Assembly (NCBI GenBank): GCA_964515555.1
Contig: CAZEVY010000020.1
Coordinates: 1 to 61,701, forward strand
Direction of reading: 5' to 3'
DNA length: 61,701 nt
Source of the DNA: CAZEVY01 sp964515555
Lineage (GTDB): Bacteria; Acidobacteriota; Terriglobia; Bryobacterales; Bryobacteraceae
The notes under the pieces were generated by a model. It made no database searches and was not told where the DNA came from. It saw only the letters and a program-made list of their open reading frames with translations. How positions within the stretch are numbered: position 1 is the stretch's first letter; each line of letters opens with the position of its first letter. This document shows positions 35,655 through 45,400 of this stretch, piece by piece. The translations under genes and the position numbers were made by a program.

Positions 35655-36187
35655 GCGGGCACCGGAGCGGAGATGAGCACCCGGATGCAGGCGGCGCAGA
35701 AGGCCGGCAGATCGTCGGGTTTGCGCGAAGTGACGAGGTTACCGTCGACGACGACCTCGGAATCCTCCCACTCCGCGCCCGCGTTGGTCATGTCGTCCTT
35801 GATCGCGAAGAAGCTGGTGGCGCGGCGGCCCTTCAGTATCCCCGCCGAGCAGAGCACCCATCCGGCGTGGCAGATGGCGGCGACGAGCTTGCCCTCGCGA
35901 TCGAGATCGCGCACGAGCTGGTTGGCCTGCGGGTGGCGGCGAATGTGATCGGGCGCGTAGCCGCCGGGTACGACGACGCCATCGAAGTCGCGCGCGCTCA
36001 CCTGATCGTAGGATTTGTCGCAGGTGCACGGATAGCCGAGCTTGCTGGTGTAGGTGGCGCCGGCGGTCGCGCCCACGGTGACGACGTCGGCGCCGGCTTC
36101 CTTGAGGCGATAGTAGGGATACCAGACTTCAAGCTCCTGGTACACGTTGTCGACCAGGAGGGCGATGCGTTTGCCCTTCAGTTCCAT
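35651..36187 (-). CDS. DJ-1/PfpI-family protein
   Basis: A 178-residue single-domain protein of the class-I glutamine-amidotransferase-like fold. The nucleophile-elbow Cys106 lies in 'LVAAICHAGWVLCSAG' and the conserved Glu in the first loop 'DNVYQELEVWYPYYRLKEAG', matching PfpI/YhbO-type members (protease-, deglycase- or chaperone-like activities have been reported and are disputed). It opens the operon: its stop overlaps the GTG of the PQQ dehydrogenase. A TATAAAAT box lies 10 bases before the ATG and no Shine-Dalgarno is visible, so the message may be leaderless. It could protect against reactive aldehydes made by the dehydrogenase (inference). Confidence 0.85.
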   Translation of the reverse strand: MELKGKRIALLVDNVYQELEVWYPYYRLKEAGADVVTVGATAGATYTSKLGYPCTCDKSYDQVSARDFDGVVVPGGYAPDHIRRHPQANQLVRDLDREGKLVAAICHAGWVLCSAGILKGRRATSFFAIKDDMTNAGAEWEDSEVVVDGNLVTSRKPDDLPAFCAACIRVLISAPVPA

Positions 36188-36196
36188 AGGATCTAC

Positions 36197-36204
36197 ATTT
36201 TATA
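36197..36204 (-). promoter_or_regulatory. Putative -10 box of the DJ-1/PQQ/ABC operon
   Basis: TATAAAAT reading toward the DJ-1 gene, an AT-rich island in a GC-rich intergenic region. The predicted start point would fall only a few bases before the ATG at 36187, consistent with a leaderless transcript. No good -35 hexamer is seen, but a perfect inverted repeat lies just upstream at 36235-36256. Confidence 0.4.
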
Positions 36205-36234
36205 CGCTTCCGGGAGGGCGGCCGTTCGCCGGGC

Positions 36235-36256
36235 GGCGAATCGGGTTCGATTCGCC
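36235..36256. repeat. Perfect 8-bp inverted repeat (possible operator) in the 297-bp intergenic region
   Basis: GGCGAATC, 6-base spacer GGGTTC, GATTCGCC. The spacing and position (about 45 to 65 bases upstream of the predicted start of the DJ-1 operon) suit an activator site. Read on the plus strand it is followed by ATTTTC, a poor T-tract, and no plus-strand gene precedes it, so a terminator is unlikely. The rest of 36188-36484 holds nothing else I can recognise. Confidence 0.35.
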
Positions 36257-36484
36257 ATTTTCACAATTCGCGCGCCTTTTGTTCGCCCGCGGATGAGCGG
36301 CGTGAACGGGGCATCAGCTCGTGGCGAAAGTCGAGGGGGCCGCTTGCCGACCCGCGAGGCTCTGTCGAATCTTATCCAAACGATGATAACGACAGTGGCG
36401 CGGCGGCTCGGCGCGAGTCCAGCGGAAGTCGCGCCGGGTGAAGGGGGTCGACGAGACGCGGGGCGGGTGACTGTATGGAGGGGG

Positions 36485-39256
36485 TCAGCGAATTCCGATG
36501 GTGACCGTGTTGCTGAGCACGCCGTTAAAGGTAAACACCACGTCGACGTCGCCGCGGCCGGCAAGTGAACGCGGCAGCGGGCCAATCGCAACCTGATCGA
36601 GCCCATCGAACTGGCCCTGCGCGACCGCTGCCAGAACGGGCACGGCCGCTCCTCCCACCGTCGCCGAGACAGAGGTCTGCGCGCGGAATCCGGTCCCGAA
36701 AAAGATGATGTAGAGCTGATCGCCCTCCGGCCCGAGGTCGAGCGGAATGTTGGGGCGTGCACCTTCGATCTGAAACGTGAATCCCTCTGAGCGTGCGCCG
36801 TCGGCGGCGATACGCAGGAAGGTTGCGGCGGCAGAGCCTCGGCCGTCGCCGTTGGCGGAGAACATTCCCGGCGCGACAACTTCGATGGGGATGGCGGCGC
36901 TGTATCTGCGACCGTCGTGATTGATGACTTCGACGGTCGCCGTCCCGAGCGCCAAGCCCGAGGGCATCAGGAAATTGATTCGTCCCGGCGCGACAAACTG
37001 TAGCCGCGCGGAGCGGCGCACGCCCGCCGAGTCGATCACGGCGACGCTCGTGCCCCCGAGCGAGGCGGGTAGTCCCGACTCGGGGATAATCAAGCCGGAC
37101 GCGAGGTTGCTTCCGAACAGCGCCACGAACATGTCGGAAGCGAAGCGGCCGCCGGTGAACGCCGCCGCGCTCACGAAGCTGTTCGACGCAAACACGGGAC
37201 CCAGGACCGGCTCGAGCTTGCGGATGCGCGAGGTGTTGCGCTCGGTCACATAAATGTTGCCGTCCTTGTCGACGTCGAGCGACGACGGAAAATCGAACGA
37301 CGCGAGCAGCGCCGGTCCACCGTCGCCCGCGGCGAAATCCTGACCGGTCCCGGCGATGGTATCGATGACGCCGCCGGGAAGGATGCGGCGGATGCGGGCG
37401 CCGCTGCCTTCAAGAATAAAGATCGTTACGGGACCGTCGGCGGGCGCGCCCGATCCGACCGGAGGGAACACGGCGATGTCGATGGGGACATTGAGGCGAG
37501 CTTGCGCGGCGGGTCCGCCGTCGCCCGTGAATCCCGCCAGCGTCTCGCCGGCGATGGTGCGGATGACACCGTTGCGGCCGACAGCGCGGACGCGGTTGCC
37601 GTCGACGAGGTAGAGCGTGCCGGCGAGATCGACCGCCAACGCGCCCCCGGCGCCGATCTGCGCGGCTGTCGCCGGCCCGCCGTCGCCCGACGATCCCGCG
37701 CGGCCGTCGCCGGCGTAGGGGGCGATGAAACCGGCGGGGTCGATTCTGCGCACCCGCGCGGAGTCGAAGACGAAAACCGCGCCATCGGGGCCCGCGGCGA
37801 TGCCGCGCGTCACCAGAAAACCGGCGGCCGTGGCCGCACCGTTGTCACCCGTCGACTGCGCGCCGGCGCCACCGGCGAATGGGCGGATGGTTCCCGCGGC
37901 ATTGACTGCGAGCACGCGCAGTGTGGTGGGCTGGACGGTGCGCGTCGTTCGCGTCGCGAAGAAGACGTTGCCGCGATCGTCGGCCGCGAGCGGGCCGGGG
38001 TCGCGCACTACGGCGGCGGTGGCGGGGCCGTTGTCGCCCGCGGGCCCGGAGTCGGCGCCGTTGCCGGCGAAAGTCGAGATGACCCCGCGGCTGTCCATTT
38101 TTCTCACGCGGCGATTGCCCCAGTCGGAGAAGAACACGCTGCCCTGGTTGTCGACGGCGATTCCCGCTTGTCCGAGTCCCGAGCCGAAGTCGGCCAGGTT
38201 CGCGAGCGCCTGTGCGGCGGCGCCGCCGTCGCCCTGAAAATGAAACCGGCCGGCGAAGCGATCGATGGTCCCATCGTCGTCGATGTGGACGACCAGGTTG
38301 TTGGCCAGAGCAGCGACGGCGTGACCTTCGGGATCGACGGCAAGGTCGTTCAAGTTGGGCAGGGTGAAATCGGTTCCACGGCCGCGCTGGCCGACGTATT
38401 CGGGACAACCGCCGGCAAGGCATCCGGCGATCTGCTGGATGGCGCCCGCTTGAACACGATAGACGCGGCCTCCGGCGAGGGTACTTCCGAAGTAGAGTTT
38501 GCCGCCGCGGGCGGCCACCGCCGAGGGGAAATCGGGCATGCTATTGGTGAGTCTCGTGGCGGCGCCGTTCGGCGTGACACGCGCGATGCGATCGGCGTAG
38601 ACCAGATAAAGATTGCCGGTCTCGTCGAGCGAGATGTCGGAAATCGACGACGGCATTGTGCCGAATGCCGCCTGAAATCGCGCGGTATTAAAGAAAACAT
38701 CGATAATTCCATTGGTCTCGAGGCGGCGCACGCTCAGGTTGTCGCTGGTCAGGATATAGACGCGTCCTGTCGCATCGGCGTCGAGGCCGCGGGCGTTGAC
38801 GCGGGCTTGGGCGACGGGTCCGCCGTCGCCGTTGTTGGGGCCGCAGCAGGTCGAGATGTTGACGATGACGCCGTCGGGGCGGATGCGATGGATGCCGTCG
38901 GAGGTGTTGAGATAAATGTTGCCGGCGGGCCCGGCGGCGATCTGGCCGATGGTGCCTAGGCCCGCGGCGGTGGCAGGTCCGCCGAGTCCCGCCGAGACGC
39001 GTGAAGCGGCGCCGGCGATAGTGGTGATGATGGCGCTCGAGACATCGACGCGCCGGACGCGGCCCATCCTGGACTCGGCGATGAGAAGGTTGCCCGCGTC
39101 GTCGAAGTCGATTCCACCGGCAGTGCCGAGCCAGGCGGCGGTGGCGAGGCCGCCGTCGCCGTTGGTCTCGGGCCCGATGATCGAGCGGATGGTATAGGTT
39201 TGCGCGGCCAAGGTGGAAGTCAGGATCGCCGCGAGAGCGTACCCCCGAAATGACAT
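36485..39256 (-). CDS. Secreted NHL-repeat protein with TIGR03437 C-terminus
   Basis: The start at 39256 (MSFRGYALAAILTSTLAAQ, signal peptide) gives 923 residues; the open frame extends further upstream but without signal or homologous sequence. Residues about 20-700 are NHL repeats ('ISTFAGNGADSGPAGDNGPA', 'IRTIAGETLAGFTGDGGPA' and similar). Residues about 705-923 are the TIGR03437 domain ('FVSAAAFTGGRFASDMFVALF', 'APGMFSANGDGRGSAAATFL', 'LYIIFFGTGFRAQTSVSATV'). No enzymatic motif is seen. It is a stand-alone gene on the minus strand with no visible Shine-Dalgarno. Related to, but more divergent than, the proteins at 42408 and 49257, since it lacks their BACON-like insert. Confidence 0.85.
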   Translation of the reverse strand: MSFRGYALAAILTSTLAAQTYTIRSIIGPETNGDGGLATAAWLGTAGGIDFDDAGNLLIAESRMGRVRRVDVSSAIITTIAGAASRVSAGLGGPATAAGLGTIGQIAAGPAGNIYLNTSDGIHRIRPDGVIVNISTCCGPNNGDGGPVAQARVNARGLDADATGRVYILTSDNLSVRRLETNGIIDVFFNTARFQAAFGTMPSSISDISLDETGNLYLVYADRIARVTPNGAATRLTNSMPDFPSAVAARGGKLYFGSTLAGGRVYRVQAGAIQQIAGCLAGGCPEYVGQRGRGTDFTLPNLNDLAVDPEGHAVAALANNLVVHIDDDGTIDRFAGRFHFQGDGGAAAQALANLADFGSGLGQAGIAVDNQGSVFFSDWGNRRVRKMDSRGVISTFAGNGADSGPAGDNGPATAAVVRDPGPLAADDRGNVFFATRTTRTVQPTTLRVLAVNAAGTIRPFAGGAGAQSTGDNGAATAAGFLVTRGIAAGPDGAVFVFDSARVRRIDPAGFIAPYAGDGRAGSSGDGGPATAAQIGAGGALAVDLAGTLYLVDGNRVRAVGRNGVIRTIAGETLAGFTGDGGPAAQARLNVPIDIAVFPPVGSGAPADGPVTIFILEGSGARIRRILPGGVIDTIAGTGQDFAAGDGGPALLASFDFPSSLDVDKDGNIYVTERNTSRIRKLEPVLGPVFASNSFVSAAAFTGGRFASDMFVALFGSNLASGLIIPESGLPASLGGTSVAVIDSAGVRRSARLQFVAPGRINFLMPSGLALGTATVEVINHDGRRYSAAIPIEVVAPGMFSANGDGRGSAAATFLRIAADGARSEGFTFQIEGARPNIPLDLGPEGDQLYIIFFGTGFRAQTSVSATVGGAAVPVLAAVAQGQFDGLDQVAIGPLPRSLAGRGDVDVVFTFNGVLSNTVTIGIR

Positions 39257-39446
39257 AGCGATCAGTATATCCCCGCGCCGGCGAGTGCGCGAAGATGTAA
39301 CAAGAGGGGTAAACTCGCCGTTTCTGGTCGGGTGTGACGCCTGTGGTGGCGTTTGCGCCCGCAGTGCGATTAAAGCGGTAAGCGGCCTCCGCATTCCTGT
39401 CATTTCGTATCACCGTAAGTCTGTCTGTCCCGTACCTTCTCGCCGG

Positions 39447-39692
39447 ATGCAGCATGACGCCGCCGATCCAATTCCCGGCGAGGTGAGTTATGGCGCGTTT
39501 CGCGCCCTGGAGGCGGCGACGGGCGACTTGAAGTGGGAGTTCCGCATGCACTCGATGCCGTCGTCGAGCCTGATGTCGACGGGGGGCGGGTTGGTGTTCA
39601 GCGACGCCTTCGCGCTCGACGCGCGCGCGGGCAGGGCGCTGTGGCGCTTCCAGACGGGCGGGCGCATCGCGGCGAATCCGGTGACGTACCTA
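39447..39692 (+). pseudogene. Remnant of a PQQ-dependent dehydrogenase (C-terminal propeller fragment)
   Basis: About 80 codons read 'PIPGEVSYGAFRALEAATGD', 'LKWEFRMHSMP', 'LMSTGGGLVFS' and 'FALDARAGRALWRFQTGGRI', the last two blades of a quinoprotein dehydrogenase. The usual 'GD.EG' loop between 'GLVFS' and 'FALDA' is missing (about four residues, in frame), the upstream propeller is absent, and the frame runs into antisense sequence of the sugar-isomerase-like gene instead of the family's C-terminus. It aligns with residues near the end of the intact gene at 34014-35654 but is not a copy of it. The remaining 39257-39446 shows no gene. Confidence 0.7.
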
Positions 39693-40703
39693 CGCCAACG
39701 CGTCCTTGCAGAAGGCGACGCACTTCGCCATCTCCGCCAGCACCGACGAGTCGGCGGGAATCTGATATTCGAGCTCGATATTGGCGGGCCACCGGTACTT
39801 TTCCTTCTTCATGAGCTGAAGGATGTCGCGGAGTCCGGTCTGGCCCGTGCCCCAGGGGACATTGCCGCCGCCGGCGTTCCCGAATTTCTTGTCCTTGAGA
39901 TGGAAGCTCGAAATTCGCGAGGCTTTCTCTTTGATGAACGGAATCGGCGAGCCGCTGATGGCTTCGGTGAAGTGGCCCACGTCGAGGTTGATGCTGTTGT
40001 ACTTCGACTGCGCCAGCGCGGCGTCCCAGCTCCTGGGGTTGACCTGCATGTGATTGTGGTAGCCGACGTAGATCTTGTGCTTGTCGGCGAACTGGCCGCA
40101 GCGCTGGCTGAGCGAGGCGTCGGAGGGCAGCTCCATGGTGACGCACGTGGCGCCGAGCGCCCTCGTCACGGTGAATATGTACTCGAATTCGTCGTCGGAC
40201 ATCGCAGCCGTCGGCGGGAGTTTGAAGAGGTCGATCCTTACGCCGGCGTCGTTGTACTTCTTGCGCAGCTCCTTGTATTTGTCCATCGAGACCGAGAGGC
40301 GCCATTTCTTGCGCTCTTCGGCGGCGAGGCGCATGGCTTCCTGCTGCTCGGGAGTCATCGCGCCGCGACCGCGTCCACCTTTGGGTGCGCCGCCGCCTTT
40401 GGGCGCACCACCGGAGGCGGGGCCTGGAGGAGGTCCGCCGCCGCCGGGTCCGCCGAATCCGCGGCCGCCGCCGCCGGGCATGCCGGCGTATCGCTCGGCG
40501 GGGTCGGACATCAGCTCGATGGAGCTGATACCGAGCTCGACGCAGTATTTCAGAATGTCGTCGGCGGTCGAGAGCAGCGTGCGAAAGCTGTAGGTGATGG
40601 TCCCGATCTGCACACCGCCGAACTTGGAGTTAGGCTTAGCGAGGAGCGCGGAAGCGGGCAGCGCGGCCAGCGCCGCCTTTCCGAGATCGCGACGCGTCAT
40701 CAT
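39690..40703 (-). CDS. Tat-exported sugar phosphate isomerase/epimerase (xylose-isomerase-like TIM barrel)
   Basis: Start ATGATG at 40703, the first ATG overlapping the stop of the Gfo/Idh/MocA gene. The 337-residue protein has a Tat-like N-terminus (MTRRDLGKAALAALPASALLA). The TIM barrel follows: 'GGVQIGTITYSFRT', 'CVELGISSIELMS', metal-site-like 'YVGYHNHMQVNP' with paired His, 'NINLDVGHFTEAI'-type segment (SINLDVGHF) and 'RISSFHLKDKKFG', then a complete C-terminus. A 40-residue Gly/Pro/Arg-rich insert at 75-114 interrupts the first beta/alpha units. The pair with the upstream oxidoreductase is common in Acidobacteria and Planctomycetes, probably acting on sugars or glycosides in the periplasm. 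Substrate unknown. Confidence 0.8.
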   Translation of the reverse strand: MMTRRDLGKAALAALPASALLAKPNSKFGGVQIGTITYSFRTLLSTADDILKYCVELGISSIELMSDPAERYAGMPGGGGRGFGGPGGGGPPPGPASGGAPKGGGAPKGGRGRGAMTPEQQEAMRLAAEERKKWRLSVSMDKYKELRKKYNDAGVRIDLFKLPPTAAMSDDEFEYIFTVTRALGATCVTMELPSDASLSQRCGQFADKHKIYVGYHNHMQVNPRSWDAALAQSKYNSINLDVGHFTEAISGSPIPFIKEKASRISSFHLKDKKFGNAGGGNVPWGTGQTGLRDILQLMKKEKYRWPANIELEYQIPADSSVLAEMAKCVAFCKDALA

Positions 40704-42340
40704 ACCTTCACCTCCCAGCCCTTGCGATAGGCGGGCCTCACCCATTTGCTGGCTTCCTTGTTATTGGAGAACTCGCCCTTGGCGTTATTCCACATCAGCT
40801 TGCCCTCGTAGTGCACCGCCGCTGCACCGAGCACGAGCCATTCCGTGTAGGGCGCGGCGATCGAGAAGTTCGAGCAGGCCGGCGCGCCGCCCTTGCAGGC
40901 GCGCACCCAGTCGCGCAGGTGCGCCGAGTGATTGCTTCCCGTGCTGGCGCCGGGAGATCGCGAGAGATACGGCGCCGGCAGCTTGTACTCGGCCCAGCGC
41001 GCGCCCGGCAGGAGGCCCACGCCCTCGCCGCGTCCGCTGGTGCCGAGGTAGCCCTTCGAGCCGACGAAGATCGAATTGTAGCCGGAGCGATCGGCCGCGC
41101 CCGGTCCGCCTCCGCGTCCGCCGCGACCACCCGGAGGTCCGCCTTCCGGACCGCCCGCACCACGACCGCCGCGACCGCCGGGGCCGACTCCACCGCTGCC
41201 CATCTGGAAGCCGCCTTGTCCGGGCGCGGGGCCGACCTGCGGACCAGAACCCGGGACCTTGCGCGCCTGCTCGACGGTCATGCCGCTCGGAAGATACGCA
41301 TCCCCGCTCGCGTGGTGATACCAGTAGACGGTGACGGGCGGCATGCCGGGCCGCGCGGCGAATTCGTACTTGATCGTCAGCTCGTCGGGGAACGTGAACG
41401 CGGGCAGCGAGCTCTTCTTGATGCACTCGACGCTGATGAGGTGCTCGGGAGCGAGCTTCAACGCCCAGTTGGCGGGGCCGAGAATGTGGACGCCCCAGTC
41501 GCCGATCAGGCTGCTGCCGAAATCGTAAAAGCCGCGCCAGTTGAAGGGGAGATAGAAGCCGAAGTCGGCGCTGCCGGGGAAGCCGCCGCCTCCGCCGCGG
41601 CCGGAGCGCGCGTTGCGGTCGGCGACGAACGCCTTGTAGTCGTCGTCTCCCGCGGTGAAGGGGCGCGCGGGCGCGGTGCCGAGCCAGAGGTCCCAGTCCA
41701 GCGTATCCGGAACGGGCGACGGTGCGGCAACCTTCGGCATCTCCTGCGGCCAGCTCGGCCGGCCCGTCCAGGCGTGGACCTCGCGGACCTCGCCGATCTC
41801 GCCGGACCAGAAGATCTCGCAGGCGACGCGCGTGGCGTCGTGCGAGTAGCCCTGGTTGCCCATCTGCGTCGCGACCTTGTATTTCTCGGCGGCGGCGGCC
41901 AGCATGCGCGATTCGCCGGCCACGCGCGTGAGCGGCTTCTCGACGTAGACGTGCTTGCCGGCCTGCATGCAGAGGATGGCGCAATAGGCGTGCATGTGAT
42001 CGGGCGTGCCGATGATGACGGCGTCGATGTCGCGCGACTTGTCGAGCATCTGGCGGAAGTCTTTGTACTTCGCCGCGTTCGGATAGCGCTCGAAGGATTC
42101 CTGGCCGCGCTTCCAGTCGACGTCGGCGAGCGCGACCACGTTTTCGACGCCCGCGTGCGCCTGACGCAGATCGGCGGCCGGTTGCCCGCCCGCGCCGATC
42201 GCCGCCAGATTCAGCTTCTCATTCGGCGATTTGAATCCCAGCGCCTTCAAGGACGCGACCGTGCCGTAGCCGCCGGTGGGCACCGCGCCCGCGAGCAGGG
42301 ATCCATAGAAGAAATGCCGCCGGGTGAACGGGGTGGACAT
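40700..42340 (-). CDS. Tat-exported Gfo/Idh/MocA-family oxidoreductase
   Basis: With the start at 42340 (GGAG 8 bases upstream) the protein has 546 residues and a twin-Arg signal (FTRRHFFYGSLLAGAVP). The Rossmann domain shows 'LNLAAIGAGGQPAADLRQ', 'VVALADVDWKRGQESF', 'IDAVIIGTPDHMHAYCAI' and the 'GKHVYVEKPLT' motif with the Lys-Pro pair that contacts NAD(P) and substrate. The C-terminal beta-sheet dimer domain follows, including 'FGSSLIGDWGVHILGPANWA' (the DWGVH/H active-site segment). A Gly/Arg/Pro-rich insert of about 40 residues is encoded near 41095-41215. The gene overlaps the next one in ATGA. It probably oxidises or epimerises a sugar outside the cytoplasm with a tightly bound cofactor. 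Confidence 0.85.
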   Translation of the reverse strand: MSTPFTRRHFFYGSLLAGAVPTGGYGTVASLKALGFKSPNEKLNLAAIGAGGQPAADLRQAHAGVENVVALADVDWKRGQESFERYPNAAKYKDFRQMLDKSRDIDAVIIGTPDHMHAYCAILCMQAGKHVYVEKPLTRVAGESRMLAAAAEKYKVATQMGNQGYSHDATRVACEIFWSGEIGEVREVHAWTGRPSWPQEMPKVAAPSPVPDTLDWDLWLGTAPARPFTAGDDDYKAFVADRNARSGRGGGGGFPGSADFGFYLPFNWRGFYDFGSSLIGDWGVHILGPANWALKLAPEHLISVECIKKSSLPAFTFPDELTIKYEFAARPGMPPVTVYWYHHASGDAYLPSGMTVEQARKVPGSGPQVGPAPGQGGFQMGSGGVGPGGRGGRGAGGPEGGPPGGRGGRGGGPGAADRSGYNSIFVGSKGYLGTSGRGEGVGLLPGARWAEYKLPAPYLSRSPGASTGSNHSAHLRDWVRACKGGAPACSNFSIAAPYTEWLVLGAAAVHYEGKLMWNNAKGEFSNNKEASKWVRPAYRKGWEVKV

Positions 42341-42407
42341 TCGTGGCTCCTTTGACGAAGTTATTGTGAGAAGTCTACGTGAATCGAGGCCTGGGGACAA
42401 GCGCGGC

Positions 42408-45400
42408 CTACTCGAGGACGCGCTCGCCGGTGGCGAGCGTGACCGGCGCGGATGCCTGACCGTTCACCTCGACGACGAGCGGCGCGGACGGGTCGGCCTC
42501 GACGCCCGCGGGAACCTCTACGTTCACCTGGTAGACGCCCGCGAATCCTGGAGCCAATCCCGCGAAGAGCAGGCGCGCCTCGCGGCCCTTGATCGTCACG
42601 CGCACCTGTCCGGCGACTCGCGCGAGAGGGTCCGACGGCGCGGGGTCGCCGGCGCGCACGGGCACGTCGACCGGTCCCATGCCGGTGACGTAGAGCAGCA
42701 GGATATCCCCCGAGCGGGCGGGTCGCACGGCGTCGGCGAGCACGTAGCCTGAGGGCGTGAAGACGTAGATGTGTCCCTGTCCGCCACCAGTGCCGTCGAA
42801 GGTGAACACGGCAGGCTGCGCGGTGGCGGTCAGCACCGGTTCGGGCAGCGAATAGGCGCGGCCGCGGCGCACGATCAACTGGACGGTCGTGTTGTCGGCG
42901 ACGTTATAGGGAAGGATGGCGTTGACCTGGCCGTTGCTGGTGAGATTCAGCGGCAGCGTGCGCCCGCCCAGCACGGCGATGGTGTCGCCCAGTTGCAGCG
43001 GGAGCGGGAGCGAGTCGGCGAGCCGCACCTCGGCGTTGAAGCGCGATCCGGAGATCGAGATGTAGCTGCCGGGCGCGAGCGGCTCAAGCGTGCGGAAGCT
43101 GGCCGCGCTGACGACGCCGCCGCGCGAAACGGCGGGCTGATCGGCGCTGTCGCGCACGCCCACGGTGATTTCGGATTCGCCGCGCACGCCGGCGTTGTTC
43201 TGCGCGATGGCTTTCACGCGAACGCCGGCGTCGACACCGCGGGCCGCCCAGGTCGCGCTCCAACGTCCCGCGCCGGTTCCGGCGAAGACGAGCGCCGTGT
43301 CGCCGTTCGAGAACTCGGTGACGACAGCGCCGGAGGTGAGCGGCTGGCCGCAGTCGTCGACCACTTGCACTTCGACGGGCGTCGGCCATCCGGCGGTCGC
43401 CGAGTAGCCGCCGTTGGGCGAGCGGAAGACGGGGAGCAGGCGAGTGGCGGCGCAGTCGGCGGAGGCTTCTTTCGATGCGGTCGCCGTCGCGCCCGCGGAG
43501 ACGACCAGCAGCAGTGCGACGCGGATGGTGATGTTATCGGGGGTGAAGGTGATCGACAGCTCGGCGGGATAGGCTCCGGCGGCGATATTGCCGAGCGCGG
43601 GGCGTATCTCAACAGCGGCGCCCTGTCCCGGCTGGATGGCGCCGGTCGCAGGCGCGCGCGTGAACCAGGAGGGTTCGCCGCGCAGGTCGACGGCGGTGTT
43701 GTAGTTGATCGCGCGGCCGCTGATGTTCGAGAGCTGGATGCGTTGGATCGCGGGATTCGCTCCGCCGGGCGCGCCAGTGAAGACGAGACCCGACGGGTCG
43801 GCCACGGGGCCGGGCTGCTGATTCGCCGGCAGCACGTTGAGCAGCACGACGGCCGATTGCGGCGAGTTGTCGGCGCTCGGCGCGGTGAGGGTGACGAGTC
43901 CGTGATAGACGCCCGCCGCGAGGTTCGCCGGATTGATGGTCACGTTGACCGAAGGCGAGGCCCCGCCGGCGACGCTGGTTCCGTTCGCGGGCGCGGCCGA
44001 GAGCCAGGGTCCGCCGTCGATAGTGGAGACGGTCGCCGCCCAGTCCATGGAGCCGACGCCGCTGTTGATCACCTGGAACGACTGCGCGGGCGGTGCGGCC
44101 CCTCCGGCGCGCGCGGCGAAGGTGAGTCCGACCTGCGAGAGGCGGAGCTGCTGCGCGGTGCGGCTGATCGTCACGGTGACGGGGACGACGGTGAATTCGC
44201 CGGTTCGTGTGTCGACGATGCGAATCTGCGCGGCGTAGGTTCCGCTGGCGAGGCCCGCGGGATTCGCGGTGACGCCGATGGCGAGCGGTCCGGTGACGTT
44301 GCCATTGGCGGGCGCGAAGGCGAGCCACGGGACGTTAGCCTCCAGGCGGAAGGCGCGAGCGTCGCCGTCGAAGCTGGAGATCGTGAGGGTCTGGCGCGCG
44401 GGCGGCGCACCGAGGGCGAAGGCGTAGAGCAGCGCGCGCGGCGAGAAGGCGAACGGCGACGGACCCTCGATGCGGCGCACGCGGCGGTTGTTGGCGTCGG
44501 CGAGGTAGATGGCGCCGTTGGGATCGACGGCGACGCCCTCGATGCGGTCGAAACGCGCCTGCGTGGCGGGTCCGCCGTCGCCCGAGAATCCGGTGCCGGG
44601 ACCGCCGGCGATCACCGAAATCGCGCCCGCCGGTGTGAGCTTCTTGACGCGCTGGATTTCGGAGAAGTAGAGATTGCCCTTGGCATCAAACCCAGCCACC
44701 TTGGGTTCAGGAACAACTGGAGCGCCGGTCCCTCGTGCGGGCTTCCGATCTGGCCGCCACCCGCGACCGTGGCGATGATTCCGTTAGAGACTCGGCGAAT
44801 GCGATTGTTGCCGTTGTCGCCGATGTAGACGTCGCCGTTGGGCGCCACGGCGACGGCGCGGGGCGTGCGGAGCTGTGCCTGCGCCGCGGGGCCGCCATCG
44901 CCGCTGAAGCCCGCGGTTCCGGTTCCGGCGAAGGTGGTCACCGTGCCGTCGGGCGCGATGCGGCGGACGCGGCTCTGGTTCTGCTCGACCGCGTAGACGT
45001 TGCCGGCGGCGTCCGTCGCCAGTCCGCCGTTGCCGTTGAGCTGTGCGAACAGGCGCATCACGCCGTCGGGCGAGATTCGCATCAGGGAGTTGAAGGAGTT
45101 CAACAGGAAGACATTGCCCTGCGCGTCCGAGGTCACGCCGATGGTGTTGCCGCTGATTCCGAGCGAAGTCGCCTGGCCGACGGCCGCGGGTGCGAAATCG
45201 CCGAATCCGTTTCCGGCGACCGAGGTGATGACGCCGTCGGCGCTCAACCGCCGGATGCGGAACGCCGAGGAGTCGACGATAAGAATCGCACCGGAGGAGT
45301 CGACGGAAAGCTGGTTGAGGCCGTTGCTGACGCGCGAGAACGCGGCGGGGCCGCCGTCGCCGGCATTGGCGGGAGCGCCGCCGACGGTGACGACAGTTGC

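Noticed and set aside
36235..36256. Plus-strand terminator
   Set aside because: The hairpin has only a weak ATTTTC tail and no plus-strand gene precedes it.
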